A stretch of DNA of 64,000 nucleotides from Alicyclobacillus tolerans. Lineage in GTDB: Bacteria > Bacillota > Bacilli > Alicyclobacillales > Alicyclobacillaceae. The first letter of the stretch is position 1; each line of letters begins with the position of its first letter. Of this stretch, positions 43,264-55,253 are shown piece after piece. Below the pieces are notes generated by a model. That model saw only the letters and a list, made by a program, of their open reading frames with translations, was not told where the DNA came from and made no database searches. The stretch covers positions 124,001-188,000 of the forward strand of contig NZ_JAJFNK010000003.1 of assembly GCF_021739485.1 (NCBI RefSeq), in the 5' to 3' direction. Made by a program: the position numbers and the translations under genes.

Positions 43264-43296
43264 GAGAAGAGGACAATCTGAGAGGTGGGTTTGCCC

Positions 43297-45606
43297 TTGT
43301 TCCCTGCAACATTTGATGAAAATCAGGTCCTCTCTGGACTAAATCCAGAGCAACAACAAGCCGTAAAAACCACGGATGGTCCATTGCTCATTATTGCTGG
43401 GGCTGGAAGCGGAAAGACCAGTGTCTTAACGCGGCGGATTGCGTACCTCGTGGGCGCAAAGCGCGTAGCTCCGTGGAGCATTCTGGCCATCACGTTCACC
43501 AATAAAGCCGCCCGGGAAATGCGGGAACGCATTGAAACTCTCGTAGGGCCCATGGCTGCCGACATTTGGGCGACGACGTTTCATTCCATGTGCGTCCGAA
43601 TTCTGCGCAGGGACATCGAACAATTGGGGTATCGCAGCGGTTTTTCGATATTAGATGATTCGGACCAATTGACCACCATTAAACGCGTGATGAAAGACTT
43701 GGATATCGATCCGAAGCGGTATGAACCGAGAGCGATTTTGTCTCGAATCAGCGCAGCAAAAAACGAACTCAAATCCCCGGCTAAATTCAAAGACACCGCA
43801 GGAAACCTGTTTGAACGCCTCTCAGGGGATGTTTATCTCGAATACGAAAGGCGTTTAAAAACCAACAATTCTCTGGACTTTGACGACTTGATTATGAAGA
43901 CTGTGGAGTTGTTTGAAAAGTTCCCGGACGTTTTGGCGTTTTACCACAACAAATTTCATTACATCCACGTCGACGAGTATCAGGATACCAATCACGCTCA
44001 GTACAAATTGGTGTCACTGCTTGCACAAAAACGGCGAAATTTATGTGTAGTTGGGGATTCCGATCAGTCCATTTACGGGTGGCGGGGAGCGGACATCCAA
44101 AACATTTTGCGTTTTGAACGGGACTATCCTGAGGCCGTGGTCACCCGCTTGGAACAAAACTACCGCTCCACAAAGACCATTTTGCAGATTGCCAACAACG
44201 TGATCGCTCATAACCACCTGCGGAAGAAAAAGGACCTTTGGACAAAGAATGAGCAAGGTGAAAAGGCGGTTTTGGTCAAGTCTCCAGATGAACACACAGA
44301 GGCCAGATTTATTGCTGAACGCATCCAATCCCACGTTCAAAACGGGGGACGGTATCAGGATGTAGCGGTTCTGTACAGAACCAATGCTCAATCCCGTGTG
44401 ATTGAAGAATTGCTGTTGCAACAAGGGGTCCCTTACCGGATTTTCGGCGGCCTGAAGTTCTACGACCGCAAGGAAATTAAGGACATACTGGCGTTTTTGC
44501 GGTTGATTGCCAATAACGCAGACGACATCAGTTTACAGCGCGTCATTAATGTTCCTAAACGCGGAGTTGGCGAAGGAACCGTGACCAAGCTGCAAACCTA
44601 TGCGACTGCGTATGGAGTACCGCTGTTTGTGGCCCTTGGCCAGGCAGACCAGGCAGGTCTCAGTGCCCGCGCCCAAAAACCGCTTGCAGAGTTTGCACAG
44701 ATGATTGACGACCTCACTCAAATGCGAAACTTTTTGAGTGTCACGGAATTGACTGAGGAGTTGTTAAAACGCACCGGGTATCGCGAAGCGCTGCTTGCCG
44801 AAAAAACGCTCGAAGCTGCAGCCCGTGTGGAGAACCTCAACGAATTTCTGTCTGTGACGGCAGAATTTGATGCGGCTTGGCAAGGTGCCGCGCAGCCAGG
44901 GGACATTGCAGCAGCGCAAGATGCAGGTCTTCACGTGTTAGAGGCGTTCCTCAGCGAAGTGGCCCTCGTCAGCGACATCGACCTTAATGGCGGAAACCCT
45001 GTCAGCAAAGACCCGGCCAACCCGGCCAACCCGGAACCGTCGGATCAAGTCGTGCTCATGACGCTTCACAGTGCAAAGGGTTTGGAATTCCCCGTTGTCT
45101 TCCTCCCGGGTTTGGAGGAGGGGATTTTCCCGCACTCCCGGTCACTCGGTTCTGATTTGGAAGTTGAGGAAGAGCGCCGCCTGTGTTATGTGGGCGTGAC
45201 CAGAGCCAGACAAAAATTGTACTTGACCACCTGTTCTACCCGCATGATCTTTGGCAGAACCCAAATGGGCGTTCCTTCGCGATTTCTACAGGAAATGCCC
45301 GAAGAATTCCTCGAACCAAAGGATTATGTGGAGGTATCCCGAATGGGAAGCCGGGGATTTGCACCTGCGCAGATGTCCAGACGGACAACCGGCAACCCGG
45401 AGTCGACAGGGGCGGATTTAACCGTGGAATACAGTTGCGGGGACAAAGTGGAACACCGAAAATGGGGAGTTGGAACGATTATCGAGGTCCGGGGTTCCGG
45501 CGATGACTTGGAACTGGGCATCGCTTTTGCGCCGCCTGTGGGAATTAAGCGGCTCATGGCCCGGTTTGCTCCCATTCAGAAGCTGCCGGCTAAATCAGCG
45601 CAATAA
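43297..45606 (+). CDS. pcrA: ATP-dependent DNA helicase PcrA (UvrD family)
   Basis: The protein has 769 residues. SF1A motifs occur in order: GLNPEQQQAV (Q), IAGAGSGKTSVLTRRIAYLV (Walker A), VDEYQDTNHAQ (II), VVGDSDQSIYGWRGADI (III), LEQNYRSTKTIL (IV) and MTLHSAKGLEFPVVFLPG (V). The C-terminal region CGDKVEHRKWGVGTIIEVRG is the RNA-polymerase-binding Tudor-like domain of PcrA. It unwinds DNA in repair and in rolling-circle plasmid replication, and displaces recombinase. TTG 43297 is preferred (GAGAGGTGGG 7 bases upstream); GTG 43285 is in frame but overlaps that site. It is followed by ligA, the usual Bacilli order. Confidence 0.95.
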   Translation: MFPATFDENQVLSGLNPEQQQAVKTTDGPLLIIAGAGSGKTSVLTRRIAYLVGAKRVAPWSILAITFTNKAAREMRERIETLVGPMAADIWATTFHSMCVRILRRDIEQLGYRSGFSILDDSDQLTTIKRVMKDLDIDPKRYEPRAILSRISAAKNELKSPAKFKDTAGNLFERLSGDVYLEYERRLKTNNSLDFDDLIMKTVELFEKFPDVLAFYHNKFHYIHVDEYQDTNHAQYKLVSLLAQKRRNLCVVGDSDQSIYGWRGADIQNILRFERDYPEAVVTRLEQNYRSTKTILQIANNVIAHNHLRKKKDLWTKNEQGEKAVLVKSPDEHTEARFIAERIQSHVQNGGRYQDVAVLYRTNAQSRVIEELLLQQGVPYRIFGGLKFYDRKEIKDILAFLRLIANNADDISLQRVINVPKRGVGEGTVTKLQTYATAYGVPLFVALGQADQAGLSARAQKPLAEFAQMIDDLTQMRNFLSVTELTEELLKRTGYREALLAEKTLEAAARVENLNEFLSVTAEFDAAWQGAAQPGDIAAAQDAGLHVLEAFLSEVALVSDIDLNGGNPVSKDPANPANPEPSDQVVLMTLHSAKGLEFPVVFLPGLEEGIFPHSRSLGSDLEVEEERRLCYVGVTRARQKLYLTTCSTRMIFGRTQMGVPSRFLQEMPEEFLEPKDYVEVSRMGSRGFAPAQMSRRTTGNPESTGADLTVEYSCGDKVEHRKWGVGTIIEVRGSGDDLELGIAFAPPVGIKRLMARFAPIQKLPAKSAQ

Positions 45607-45642
45607 CTCGTGCAAATGAGTCGAGCAGCGGGAAGGAAAGGG

Positions 45643-45672
45643 CCAGGCCAAAGGTCTTACAGCACGGCCTGG
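45643..45672 (+). other. hairpin between pcrA and ligA
   Basis: CCAGGCC (45643-45649) and GGCCTGG (45666-45672) form a 7-base stem with a 16-base loop and no T-run. It may moderate readthrough or mRNA processing between the two genes. Confidence 0.35.
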
Positions 45673-45703
45673 ATTGTTCCAAAGATAGAGTTTTCAACGG
45701 TGA

Positions 45704-47815
<2,112 letters not shown>

Positions 47816-47816
47816 G

Positions 47817-47881
47817 GGTACATGCAAAAGGTACATGCAAAAGGTACATGCAAAAGGTACATGCAAAAGGTACATGCAAAA
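47817..47881. repeat. five perfect copies of a 13-bp tandem repeat after ligA
   Basis: GGTACATGCAAAA is repeated five times without mismatch, starting 2 bases after the ligA stop and running into the terminator stem. Each unit has GTAC and CATG. There are no spacers, so it is not a CRISPR. It looks like a short variable-number tandem repeat or iteron-like array. Confidence 0.95.
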
Positions 47882-47914
47882 ACCGATGGCCTCAGCTCAA
47901 CCGCCATCGGTTTT
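47879..47914. terminator. bidirectional terminator between ligA and a small minus-strand gene
   Basis: AAAACCGATGGC (47879-47890) pairs with GCCATCGGTTTT (47903-47914). The plus strand continues TTTTGTC and the minus strand TTTTTGC, so it can stop both genes. Confidence 0.85.
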
Positions 47915-47928
47915 GTCTTACTGTTCAC

Positions 47929-48081
47929 TTATCCTTGTTCACGACTGCGAATGAATTCAGATACACTGTAGCGTTCTTCACTTCGGGCGTGGAACCAGGT
48001 AATCCGGTTCGAATACCTCCCAAGTGCAAACACGACGGGGACGCCAATGACACAAGCTAGGATTAGTTCGTTGGTGGACAC
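47929..48081 (-). CDS. small single-helix membrane protein
   Basis: The protein has 50 residues from GTG 48081: MSTNELILACVIGVPVVFAL is the start and membrane helix, followed by a basic/charged tail GRYSNRITWFHARSEERYSV. GGAGG lies 7 bases upstream of the GTG. It ends 15 bases from the shared terminator. I recognise no family; the clean ribosome binding site, single helix and positive tail argue it is real. Confidence 0.5.
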   Translation of the reverse strand: MSTNELILACVIGVPVVFALGRYSNRITWFHARSEERYSVSEFIRSREQG

Positions 48082-48258
48082 ACCATGACCTCCATTCCTC
48101 TTTGCATGGATGGCAATTGTCTACCCTATCTCTATGCCATCCCTGTCCTGAACATGCAGGGAAGTCCACGCCGACAGCTGAGTTTCTTGAGATATTTTTT
48201 AGGTATAACCCGCAATCCGCAACAAACGATAACAGTGCCTGAGCGCATCGAGCTTTGC

Positions 48259-48295
48259 TATAATAAAGCAGGACGGCCCAGAACGTTTTCTGGGC
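48259..48295 (+). promoter_or_regulatory. extended -10 promoter followed by an early hairpin
   Basis: TGCTATAAT (box 48259-48264) is followed 11 bases later by GCCCAGAA-CGTT-TTCTGGGC (48276-48295) and TTGTC. A transcript starting here would meet a hairpin near its 5' end, which suggests attenuation or a stabilised leader for the tagO region. Confidence 0.4.
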
Positions 48296-48372
48296 TTGTC
48301 TCATGAAGGGTTTTCGACATAAATCATTCAACGTGCTCGAATGACTGTTAGGGGAACGGGTTGCAACGACAA

Positions 48373-48401
48373 CCTTAAAATCCTTTAAATGGATTTTAAG
48401 G
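48373..48401. repeat. perfect 11-bp inverted repeat upstream of tagO
   Basis: CCTTAAAATCC-TTTAAAT-GGATTTTAAGG. No T-run follows. It could be an operator or an RNA stem over the start of the small frame at 48389. Confidence 0.6.
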
Positions 48402-48568
48402 GAAACTACGAAACCACGCTAAAAACCGCGCTAAGTGAAATGAATGATATCGCGTTTGAAGGAATGGACGAAATCGCATCGAAGCAGAAGAGGAGTGTTT
48501 GGTACATTTTACTTGGATTTGACTTCGTTTTAGATCTGGCGCGGCACGCTGTCAGAAACGCGGCATAG
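48389..48568 (+). CDS. possible 59-residue protein upstream of tagO
   Basis: The frame from ATG 48389 reads MDFKGNYETTLKTALSEMND, then acidic-amphipathic sequence, then SVWYILLGFDFVLDLARHAV near the end. It has no clear ribosome binding site, and its start lies inside the inverted repeat. Composition and the hydrophobic C-terminal helix are protein-like, but evidence is weak. It ends 25 bases before tagO. Confidence 0.25.
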   Translation: MDFKGNYETTLKTALSEMNDIAFEGMDEIASKQKRSVWYILLGFDFVLDLARHAVRNAA

Positions 48569-48593
48569 CCGCATTGGAGGTCTCGGATTCGAG

Positions 48594-49553
48594 ATGATTG
48601 CACCTTGGCATTATGTGATTAGTTTCATTTTGGCTTTTGGCTTGGTTTATGCCACGGTACCTTATATCCGGAAACTGGCTATCAAAATCCGATTTGTGGA
48701 TCAACCCAATCCGCGCAAAATTCACAAGGAACCCGTGCCCTTGTTGGGTGGGCTTGCAATTTACTTTGGATTCATTGTGACGGCAGGCATTATGGGGAGG
48801 ACCCAGCACACGTTTTGGGGAATCGCTATTGGCGGCTTAATCATTTTTGCGATTGGCGTGTTGGACGATTTTTACAAGACGCGGGGAAAGGACTTTAAAT
48901 GGTGGCCGAAGTTTATTATGCAGATCTTAGCGGCCGTTGTCCTTTTGTTGTTCGGAATTCAAATTGGCGGCGTAAACCTGCCTTTTCATCACGGGTATTA
49001 CACCTTCCCGGTATGGCTGTCCGCAGTAACGACCATTTTGTGGGTCGTGGCATTGACCAACATGGTGAATTTTTTGGACGGCGTCGATGGGTTGGCATCG
49101 GGGTTGTCGGCGATTTCGGCGGTTACGCTGTTTTTTATTGCCTTGTTGAAAGGGCAGCCAGTGATGGCTGTCTACGCTGTGACACTTATGGGATCGGCTC
49201 TCGGATTTTTGCGCCACAATTTTCACCCGGCGCGAATTTTTATGGGAGATGCTGGGGCGACATTTTTAGGATATGTCCTGGCCGCGATCGCGGTCGACGG
49301 CGCATTCAAAAGTGCCACTGTGGTCTCCTTGACGGTTCCTGTACTCGCTTTAGGCGTTCCCATTTTGGATACGATTTGGGTCATTGTCCGACGCTTCCGG
49401 GAGAATCGTCCCATTTACTTGGCTGACAAGGGACACACCTTTCACCTGCTCATGAAATCCGGCTTAAACCAAATTCAAACCGTGGCGTTCCTGTACTTGC
49501 TTGGCATCTGTTTTTCTCTGGCTTCCATTGTCGTTTTGCTTGTGGCCCATTAA
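48594..49553 (+). CDS. tagO: undecaprenyl-phosphate GlcNAc-1-phosphate transferase
   Basis: A 319-residue polytopic membrane enzyme of the MraY/WecA family that starts wall teichoic acid or other polymer synthesis on undecaprenyl phosphate. Motifs: DQPNPRKIHKEPVPLLGGLA, the Asp pair GVLDDFYKTRGK, NFLDGVDGLASGLSA, the catalytic FMGDAGATFLGY, and the cytoplasmic His-rich loop DKGHTFHLLMKSGL. About 11 helices are visible. The ATG has GGAGG at a rather long spacing of 13. An alternative family name (MnaA-linked, WecA-like) is possible, but TagO fits this phylum. Confidence 0.88.
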   Translation: MIAPWHYVISFILAFGLVYATVPYIRKLAIKIRFVDQPNPRKIHKEPVPLLGGLAIYFGFIVTAGIMGRTQHTFWGIAIGGLIIFAIGVLDDFYKTRGKDFKWWPKFIMQILAAVVLLLFGIQIGGVNLPFHHGYYTFPVWLSAVTTILWVVALTNMVNFLDGVDGLASGLSAISAVTLFFIALLKGQPVMAVYAVTLMGSALGFLRHNFHPARIFMGDAGATFLGYVLAAIAVDGAFKSATVVSLTVPVLALGVPILDTIWVIVRRFRENRPIYLADKGHTFHLLMKSGLNQIQTVAFLYLLGICFSLASIVVLLVAH

Positions 49554-49588
49554 CCTAACACGCAAACCGCAAAGCACAACCGTATTTA

Positions 49589-49627
49589 CAATTAGAGCCA
49601 CGGCGGTCCTGCCCGTGGCTCTAATTG
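49589..49627. terminator. long perfect hairpin after tagO
   Basis: CAATTAGAGCCACGG (49589-49603) and CCGTGGCTCTAATTG (49613-49627) are perfectly complementary 15-base arms with a 9-base loop. It has no classical T-run but is positioned as the tagO terminator, before the gat promoter. Confidence 0.7.
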
Positions 49628-49673
49628 CTGCGACTGGGGTCTCATCTGCATGCGGCAGTGAAAGTCGGTATGC

Positions 49674-49679
49674 TATAAT
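49674..49679 (+). promoter_or_regulatory. extended -10 of the gatCAB operon
   Basis: TGCTATAAT (box 49674-49679), about 72 bases before gatC. It matches the same extended -10 form seen before pcrA. Confidence 0.6.
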
Positions 49680-49750
49680 CCGAGGGAAATAGTTCGGTTG
49701 GGGTGCCTCAGAGAAGGGACTACTCGACACACTGTGGGAGGGAACGATCG

Positions 49751-50041
49751 TTGAAGATCAGTGAGGACACCATTCGCCACGTGGCGAATTTGGCTCGTTT
49801 AGCTGTGAGTGATTCCGAGGTGACCAAACTGGCACCGCAGCTCAGTGACATTATTACCTATGCAGAGCAACTGCAAAGCGTGGACTTGAGCGCTGTGGAA
49901 CCGACCAGTCATCCGTTTCCGTTAGTCAATGTGCTTCGCGCCGACGAACCGAGACCGAGCCTGAATCGCGACGCAGCTTTAGCCAATGCACCGGATTCCG
50001 ACGGGGAACAGGTTCGGGTGCCGGCCGTGATGGAGGGCTGA
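49751..50041 (+). CDS. gatC: Asp-tRNA(Asn)/Glu-tRNA(Gln) amidotransferase subunit C
   Basis: The protein has 96 residues. It has the GatC pattern: [20 protein letters not shown], then [20 protein letters not shown] and [20 protein letters not shown]. It is a small stabilising subunit that wraps GatA and GatB. The start is TTG 49751 with GGAGGG upstream; this makes the protein the usual length. It is the first gene of the gatCAB operon with 2 bases to gatA. Confidence 0.93.
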   Translation: MKISEDTIRHVANLARLAVSDSEVTKLAPQLSDIITYAEQLQSVDLSAVEPTSHPFPLVNVLRADEPRPSLNRDAALANAPDSDGEQVRVPAVMEG

Positions 50042-50043
50042 GG

Positions 50044-51492
50044 ATGAAAGTACATAGCGTAAAGGAAATTTTGACTTCCCTGAGCAAGAAAGAGACCCAG
50101 CCTAGTGACTGGACCTTGGCAACACTGGACAATATCCGCCAGGCAGACGACACCGTCCAGGCTTTTTTGACGGTGGAAGCCGACCAGGCCGTTGAGCGCG
50201 CCAAAAAGCTGGATTCCAGCGAACACTCGAGCGAGCTTTTGTTCGGTGTCCCGTATGCCCTAAAGGACAACATGTGTACCCAAGGGGTGCGCACTACGGC
50301 GGCAAGCCGCATTCTTGAAAATTACATTCCTCCGTATTCTGCTACTGTTGCGGACAAGCTGCAGCAGCAAGGCGGAGTCATGGTCGGCAAGACGAATATG
50401 GACGAATTCGCGATGGGGTCTTCGACGGAAAACTCCGCGTACCGCAAAACTCGAAACCCCTACCACCTCGATGCTGTGCCAGGTGGTTCATCCGGCGGCT
50501 CGGCGGCTGCCGTGGCGGCCGGCATGGTGCCCTTTGCGCTGGGGTCTGACACGGGGGGGTCGATTCGACAGCCTGCCGCTTATTGCGGGGTCGTCGGGTT
50601 AAAGCCCACTTACGGCCGCGTTTCGAGGTTTGGTCTCATCGCGTTTGCGTCCTCCCTGGACCAAATTGGCCCGTTTACGCGTACGGTGGAGGATGCGGCC
50701 TACGTCTTGCAGGCCATTAGCGGGCACGATCCGTACGATTCGACCTCGGCTCCAGTCGAAGTGGACAATTTCACAGCTGCGTTGACTGGAGATGTGCGGG
50801 GACTAAAAATTGGGGTCGTCCGCGACATTGATTCCACAGGCCTCAATACCCACGTCGACGCCGCCGTGCAAAAGGCCATTCAACTCTTGCAGCAACAGGG
50901 CGCGACGGTCGTCGATGTCCAATTGCCCCACAGTAAGTACGCGGTCGCTGCGTACTACCTGATTGCCCCAGCAGAAGCGTCTTCGAATCTTGCCCGGTAC
51001 GACGGGGTTCGCTACGGACGAAGGGCAGAGGGCGAAAGCCTCATTGAAATGTATCGTCGCACGCGCAGTGAAGGGTTTGGCTTGGAAGTCAAACGCCGCA
51101 TCGTCATCGGTACCTACGCCCTGTCATCAGGATATTACGACGCCTATTATCTGCGGGCTCAAAAGATGAGAACGTTGATTCGCCAAGATTTCGAAGAAGC
51201 CTTTCAAGCTTGTGATGTCATTATTATGCCGACTGCACCGACGCCGGCTTTTAAGTTCGGAGAAAACCAGGACAACCCATTGCAGATGTACCTCAATGAC
51301 ATCTATACGATTCCAGCCAATCTGGCAGGGATTCCTGGAATCAGTTTGCCTTGCGGCATGACCCCGGATGGACTGCCGATTGGATTGCAGATATTGGGCA
51401 AGGCGTTCGACGAGAAGACACTGTTGCGCGTGGCCCACGCATATGAACAACTGCGCGGCTTCGAGATGCCGTTGCCGAAGCTGGAGGGTTGA
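50044..51492 (+). CDS. gatA: Asp-tRNA(Asn)/Glu-tRNA(Gln) amidotransferase subunit A
   Basis: A 482-residue amidase-signature enzyme that frees ammonia from glutamine. The Lys-Ser-Ser triad is visible: Lys in [12 protein letters not shown], and the serines in [15 protein letters not shown] and [20 protein letters not shown]. The middle also has [20 protein letters not shown]. Ammonia passes to GatB for transamidation of mischarged tRNA. GGAGG at the end of gatC serves as the ribosome binding site. The gene is complete. Confidence 0.96.
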   Translation: MKVHSVKEILTSLSKKETQPSDWTLATLDNIRQADDTVQAFLTVEADQAVERAKKLDSSEHSSELLFGVPYALKDNMCTQGVRTTAASRILENYIPPYSATVADKLQQQGGVMVGKTNMDEFAMGSSTENSAYRKTRNPYHLDAVPGGSSGGSAAAVAAGMVPFALGSDTGGSIRQPAAYCGVVGLKPTYGRVSRFGLIAFASSLDQIGPFTRTVEDAAYVLQAISGHDPYDSTSAPVEVDNFTAALTGDVRGLKIGVVRDIDSTGLNTHVDAAVQKAIQLLQQQGATVVDVQLPHSKYAVAAYYLIAPAEASSNLARYDGVRYGRRAEGESLIEMYRRTRSEGFGLEVKRRIVIGTYALSSGYYDAYYLRAQKMRTLIRQDFEEAFQACDVIIMPTAPTPAFKFGENQDNPLQMYLNDIYTIPANLAGIPGISLPCGMTPDGLPIGLQILGKAFDEKTLLRVAHAYEQLRGFEMPLPKLEG

Positions 51493-51494
51493 AG

Positions 51495-52925
51495 ATGGAG
51501 TTTGAAACGGTCATTGGGCTCGAAGTTCACGTCGAGTTGAAGACAAAGTCCAAAATTTTTTGCGGATGCAAAACGAACTTTGGGGCGGCGCCAAACACCA
51601 ACGTGTGCCCCATCTGTATGGGGCATCCGGGGACCTTGCCGGTACTCAATGAGCAGGCCGTAGAGCTTGCGTTGCGGGCGGCTGTTGCGCTCAACTGCGA
51701 GATCAACCAGAATTGCAAGTTCGACCGCAAAAACTACTTTTACCCTGACTTGCCCAAAGGGTATCAAATTTCGCAGTACGATTTGCCCATTGGCGAACAC
51801 GGCTATGTCGAAATTGAAGTCGATGGCGAGCGCAGGCGCATTGGGATCACGCGGCTTCACCTGGAGGAAGATGCGGGGAAGTCGATGCATGCGGCGGACG
51901 GATCGCACACATTGGTGGATTACAACCGCACCGGTGTGCCTCTGGTCGAAATCGTCTCAGAGCCAGATATCCGGTCTCCGGAAGAGGCTAGGCTGTACTT
52001 GGAAGCCCTGAAATCCATCATGGAGTACTGCGATGTCTCCGACTGTAAGATGGAGGAAGGGTCTCTCCGCTGCGACGCCAACATTTCGTTGCGTCCGGTG
52101 GGTCAAAAGGAGTTCGGACAGAAGGCGGAACTGAAAAACATCAATTCGTTCCGCTTTGTTCAAAAGGGTCTCGAGTACGAAGTCGTGCGGCAAACTGAAA
52201 TCTTGCAGCAAGGCGGCACAGTCGATCAGGAGACGCGTCGGTTTGACGAAGTCAACCAAACCACGGTTTCCATGCGGTCCAAGGAAGAGGCACACGACTA
52301 CCGGTACTTTCCGGAGCCCGATCTCGTTCGGCTCCACGTCGATGACGCTTGGCTCAGCCGCGTACGGGCTGAAGTTCCCGAATTGCCGGCGCAAAAGAAA
52401 GACCGGTACATGAACGAGTTGGGACTTCCCGCGTATGACGTAGGCGTGTTGACCGCCGATCGGTTCACCGCAGACTATTTCGAAAGGGTGATTGCCAAGG
52501 GAATCGACCCTAAAGCGGCCAGCAATTTTATCATGACCGACCTCATGGGTTACTTGAACGGCAAAGGCCAGGAAATTGCAGATTCTCCTGTTTTACCCGA
52601 AAACTTGGCCGGTTTGCTCGCGGAGGTTTCGAGCGGGAAAATCTCTGGAAAACAGGCTCGCGACGTGTTCAAAATCATGTGCGAAACGGGTAAAGATGCA
52701 AAGACCATCATTGCCGAACAGGGTATGGAGCAAATTAGCGACGAATCCGCGTTGGCTGCGATTATCGACGAAGTCATCGCCAATAATCCGAAGTCCGTGG
52801 AAGACTACCGCAGCGGTAAAGAAAAGGCCTTGGGTGCCTTGGTGGGTCAAACCATGAAAGCGAGCAAAGGAAAGGCCAACCCAGGGGTCGTCAATAAAAT
52901 GATTCTGGAACGAATTAAGCCGTGA
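51495..52925 (+). CDS. gatB: Asp-tRNA(Asn)/Glu-tRNA(Gln) amidotransferase subunit B
   Basis: The protein has 476 residues. [20 protein letters not shown] starts the kinase/amidotransferase domain; zinc-binding Cys lie in FCGC and [29 protein letters not shown] and [13 protein letters not shown] follow. The C-terminal YqeY-like tail includes [22 protein letters not shown]. It transfers ammonia to Glu or Asp on tRNA. ATG 51495 is preferred (GGAGG 7 bases upstream) over the TTG two codons before it. The 3' end overlaps rlmCD by 4 bases. Confidence 0.96.
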   Translation: MEFETVIGLEVHVELKTKSKIFCGCKTNFGAAPNTNVCPICMGHPGTLPVLNEQAVELALRAAVALNCEINQNCKFDRKNYFYPDLPKGYQISQYDLPIGEHGYVEIEVDGERRRIGITRLHLEEDAGKSMHAADGSHTLVDYNRTGVPLVEIVSEPDIRSPEEARLYLEALKSIMEYCDVSDCKMEEGSLRCDANISLRPVGQKEFGQKAELKNINSFRFVQKGLEYEVVRQTEILQQGGTVDQETRRFDEVNQTTVSMRSKEEAHDYRYFPEPDLVRLHVDDAWLSRVRAEVPELPAQKKDRYMNELGLPAYDVGVLTADRFTADYFERVIAKGIDPKAASNFIMTDLMGYLNGKGQEIADSPVLPENLAGLLAEVSSGKISGKQARDVFKIMCETGKDAKTIIAEQGMEQISDESALAAIIDEVIANNPKSVEDYRSGKEKALGALVGQTMKASKGKANPGVVNKMILERIKP

Positions 52926-54307
52926 CAACACCTCAGGTCCCCATTCACGTCGGACAACGAAAACGAGTGCAGGCGGTGCGTCTCAACGACGATGGCGATG
53001 GAGTCGCTGCGATCGAGGGGATGAGTGTCTTCGTTCCCCAATTGCTTCCTGGGGAAACTGCGGAGGTTGAGATTGTTCAGGTGGAACGCCGCTTCGGCCG
53101 CGGCCAGGTCGTCGAACGTTACGATGCAGCACCTGTTCGTACGGACCCAGTTTGCTCGGTGTTTGGAGCCTGCGGGGGTTGTCAAATGCAACACTTTTCT
53201 TACACTCATCAGTTGGAGCACAAGAGGTCTGTCGTCGAACAGACCCTGATCCGTTCGGCCAAACTGTTGGACGTGACGGTGTTGCCGACACTGGGAATGG
53301 GTACACCATGGCACTACCGCAACCAGGTGCAAATTCCCCTTCAGTATGTACCGGATGAAGGAAGGTACGTGAGTGGCTTTTTTGCGGCTCACAGCCACCG
53401 CGTGGTGGAGACCCAAGAATGCGGTTTGGAAGCTTTAGAGACCGAGCGCACCGTGCCTCTTGTTCTTGGCGTTTTAACGAGTGTACTTGGTGAGCGGGCT
53501 AGTTCTGTGCACCACTTAGTCATGAGGTATTCGTTTACCACGAAAGAGCAGATGATCGTCCTTGTCGTAGACCATGCCGGACTCGACTTGAGTCGGGCGG
53601 CGCAAGAAATCGGGCAGTTTCCGGGCGTCGTCAGTGTGGGTAAAACGGTGCAACCCAAGCGCCACGGCCCAGTGTGGGGCCCGCGGGTAGACGTGTTGTG
53701 GGGCGTCGATCACTTAACTGAAAGGATGGGGGAATTGGAATTTTTGATTTCTCCCCGTTCTTTTTTTCAGGTGAATACCCTCCAAGCTCAAAAACTGTAC
53801 GACAAGGTGCTGGAGTATGCCTCGCCCCAAGCGACCGACTCGGTACTCGATGCATACTGTGGAACAGGTACGATGGGATTGTTGTTTGCGCGGCAAGTCA
53901 AGCGCGTCCTAGGAATTGAAAGCGTCGCTCCAGCGGTGGCCGATGCGCGAAAGAACGCCAAGCACAATCACATCGCCAACGCAACATTCGAGGTGGGTGA
54001 GGTTGAACACGTACTGCCCCAGCGAATCGCGCGAGGCGACCCATTTGACATTGTCGTGCTGGATCCGCCGCGCAAGGGCTGTCATCCGGACGTGCTTCAA
54101 GCAGTCATGGACGCGCGTCCAAGAACCGTGGTATACGTATCGTGCAACCACGTGACACTCGCCCGGGACCTGCGGACATTGGTCGATGGAGGCTATGACG
54201 TGCGTGAAGTTCTACCTGTGGACATGTTTCCTCAAACCAGTCATGTGGAAGTTATATCGTCAATGGTTTTGGACAAATCTAGGGGGCATCGATTGCAGCG
54301 AGACTAG
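52922..54307 (+). CDS. rlmCD: 23S rRNA (uracil-C5)-methyltransferase RlmCD/RumA family
   Basis: The protein has 461 residues. A TRAM domain (about 10-65) and an iron-sulfur Cys cluster ([15 protein letters not shown] plus a later Cys in ETQECGL) precede the SAM-binding Rossmann domain ([34 protein letters not shown]). The catalytic Cys is in [14 protein letters not shown]. In Bacillus one enzyme (YefA/RlmCD) methylates both U747 and U1939. The GTG start sits in a GTGA overlap with gatB, suggesting coupling. It is the last core-chromosome gene before the mobile element. Confidence 0.92.
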   Translation: MTTPQVPIHVGQRKRVQAVRLNDDGDGVAAIEGMSVFVPQLLPGETAEVEIVQVERRFGRGQVVERYDAAPVRTDPVCSVFGACGGCQMQHFSYTHQLEHKRSVVEQTLIRSAKLLDVTVLPTLGMGTPWHYRNQVQIPLQYVPDEGRYVSGFFAAHSHRVVETQECGLEALETERTVPLVLGVLTSVLGERASSVHHLVMRYSFTTKEQMIVLVVDHAGLDLSRAAQEIGQFPGVVSVGKTVQPKRHGPVWGPRVDVLWGVDHLTERMGELEFLISPRSFFQVNTLQAQKLYDKVLEYASPQATDSVLDAYCGTGTMGLLFARQVKRVLGIESVAPAVADARKNAKHNHIANATFEVGEVEHVLPQRIARGDPFDIVVLDPPRKGCHPDVLQAVMDARPRTVVYVSCNHVTLARDLRTLVDGGYDVREVLPVDMFPQTSHVEVISSMVLDKSRGHRLQRD

Positions 54308-54323
54308 GGGAAAACCCTAGTCT
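54301..54323 (+). terminator. terminator overlapping the rlmCD stop
   Basis: AGACTAGGG (54301-54309), GAAAA loop, CCCTAGTCT (54315-54323), then TTCGC. It includes the stop codon. Confidence 0.75.
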
Positions 54324-54530
54324 TTCGCTATTCTTGGGGCTATTCGTATTAGGATTTTTGGAATCATGAACGTGATGGCTTGATTAGTATGAGGGAACAT
54401 GTCAGGTTGAAGGAGTTGCCGTTGCCGTTCCCACTGGTAACAACAAATGATCGACTTAAGGCATTTGACATTCAGCTAAGGGTAACTGGAACCCATATTT
54501 TCTATGAACACCAGCTCGCATGTAAAGGGG

Positions 54531-55187
54531 TTAGACAGTCGTTCGCTTTCGGAGATGCAAAATTTTCCCATCACATACGACATATTCCAGTGTTTCATCA
54601 AGAGGATGCCGATACGAGTAATCGTAGTCTTCTATAGATTCACATATGAATTCCGCTTTACGAATTGAGCCAGGTGAAACGCCATATACCCCCTGGGCCA
54701 ACAGTCGTAGACGGGCATCCATGAAGGGCAGGGGTACATTAAACTTATCGGCAAGGTGTACCACCTGGGAGTGCCAAGAGCAATCTTCAATCATGTATTG
54801 AGCAATCAAATAGGTAGGCGCCAGTGCGTACATTGCGAAATGATTCGCTTCTCGCTCCTGACGAATTCGCTCTGCCTGACACAATATCTCTTGGTCTCCA
54901 GTGTGTAATAGAACGTGGCCATATTCATGTGCTAATTCCACTCTTTGTTGCAGTTGAGGAGGCCGACTATCGACGATTATTGAGTACATTCCATCAACCA
55001 TTTCGTAATATTTACTCTCGATTGGAGCATGGTGTACCCATACACCGGATTCCTTCGCGAACAGTTCTATATCGATTTCCGTAGGCGACTGAATGCCACG
55101 TCGTTTGTAGTAGTCCAAAACTCTCCATTCTAATTTAGTGGGTTGATAATTTTCTATAAACGTACACACCCTTGCATTCGTCCCCAT
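54531..55187 (-). CDS. ImmA/IrrE-family metallopeptidase
   Basis: The protein has 218 residues from ATG 55187. The zinc-protease HExxH is visible in RVELAHEYGHVLLHTGDQE, followed by a second-shell Glu in REREANHFAMYAL. The N-terminal part (WRVLDYYKRRGIQSPTEIDI) is helical. In ICEBs1-type elements such a protease cleaves the partner XRE repressor to induce excision and transfer. It lies 66 bases downstream of the XRE gene in the same direction. The start is uncertain because no strong ribosome binding site is seen; TTG 55208 would add 7 residues. Confidence 0.85.
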   Translation of the reverse strand: MGTNARVCTFIENYQPTKLEWRVLDYYKRRGIQSPTEIDIELFAKESGVWVHHAPIESKYYEMVDGMYSIIVDSRPPQLQQRVELAHEYGHVLLHTGDQEILCQAERIRQEREANHFAMYALAPTYLIAQYMIEDCSWHSQVVHLADKFNVPLPFMDARLRLLAQGVYGVSPGSIRKAEFICESIEDYDYSYRHPLDETLEYVVCDGKILHLRKRTTV

Positions 55188-55253
55188 TCTTGCTGTATTC
55201 ACCGACAAGCCCGGCTTTTCTATAACAAGGGAAAATCTATTATCTTTTCTATT

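Noticed and set aside
47817..47881. CRISPR array
   Set aside because: The 13-base units are contiguous with no spacers and no cas genes are present.
47978..48331. 117-residue minus-strand frame upstream of tagO
   Set aside because: It is a different frame over the better-supported 50-residue gene, Cys/Trp-rich and without a start signal.
54380..54637. 85-residue plus-strand frame at the left end of the mobile element
   Set aside because: It has no ribosome binding site and its second half is antisense to the ImmA-like gene; it could be a remnant but cannot be supported.
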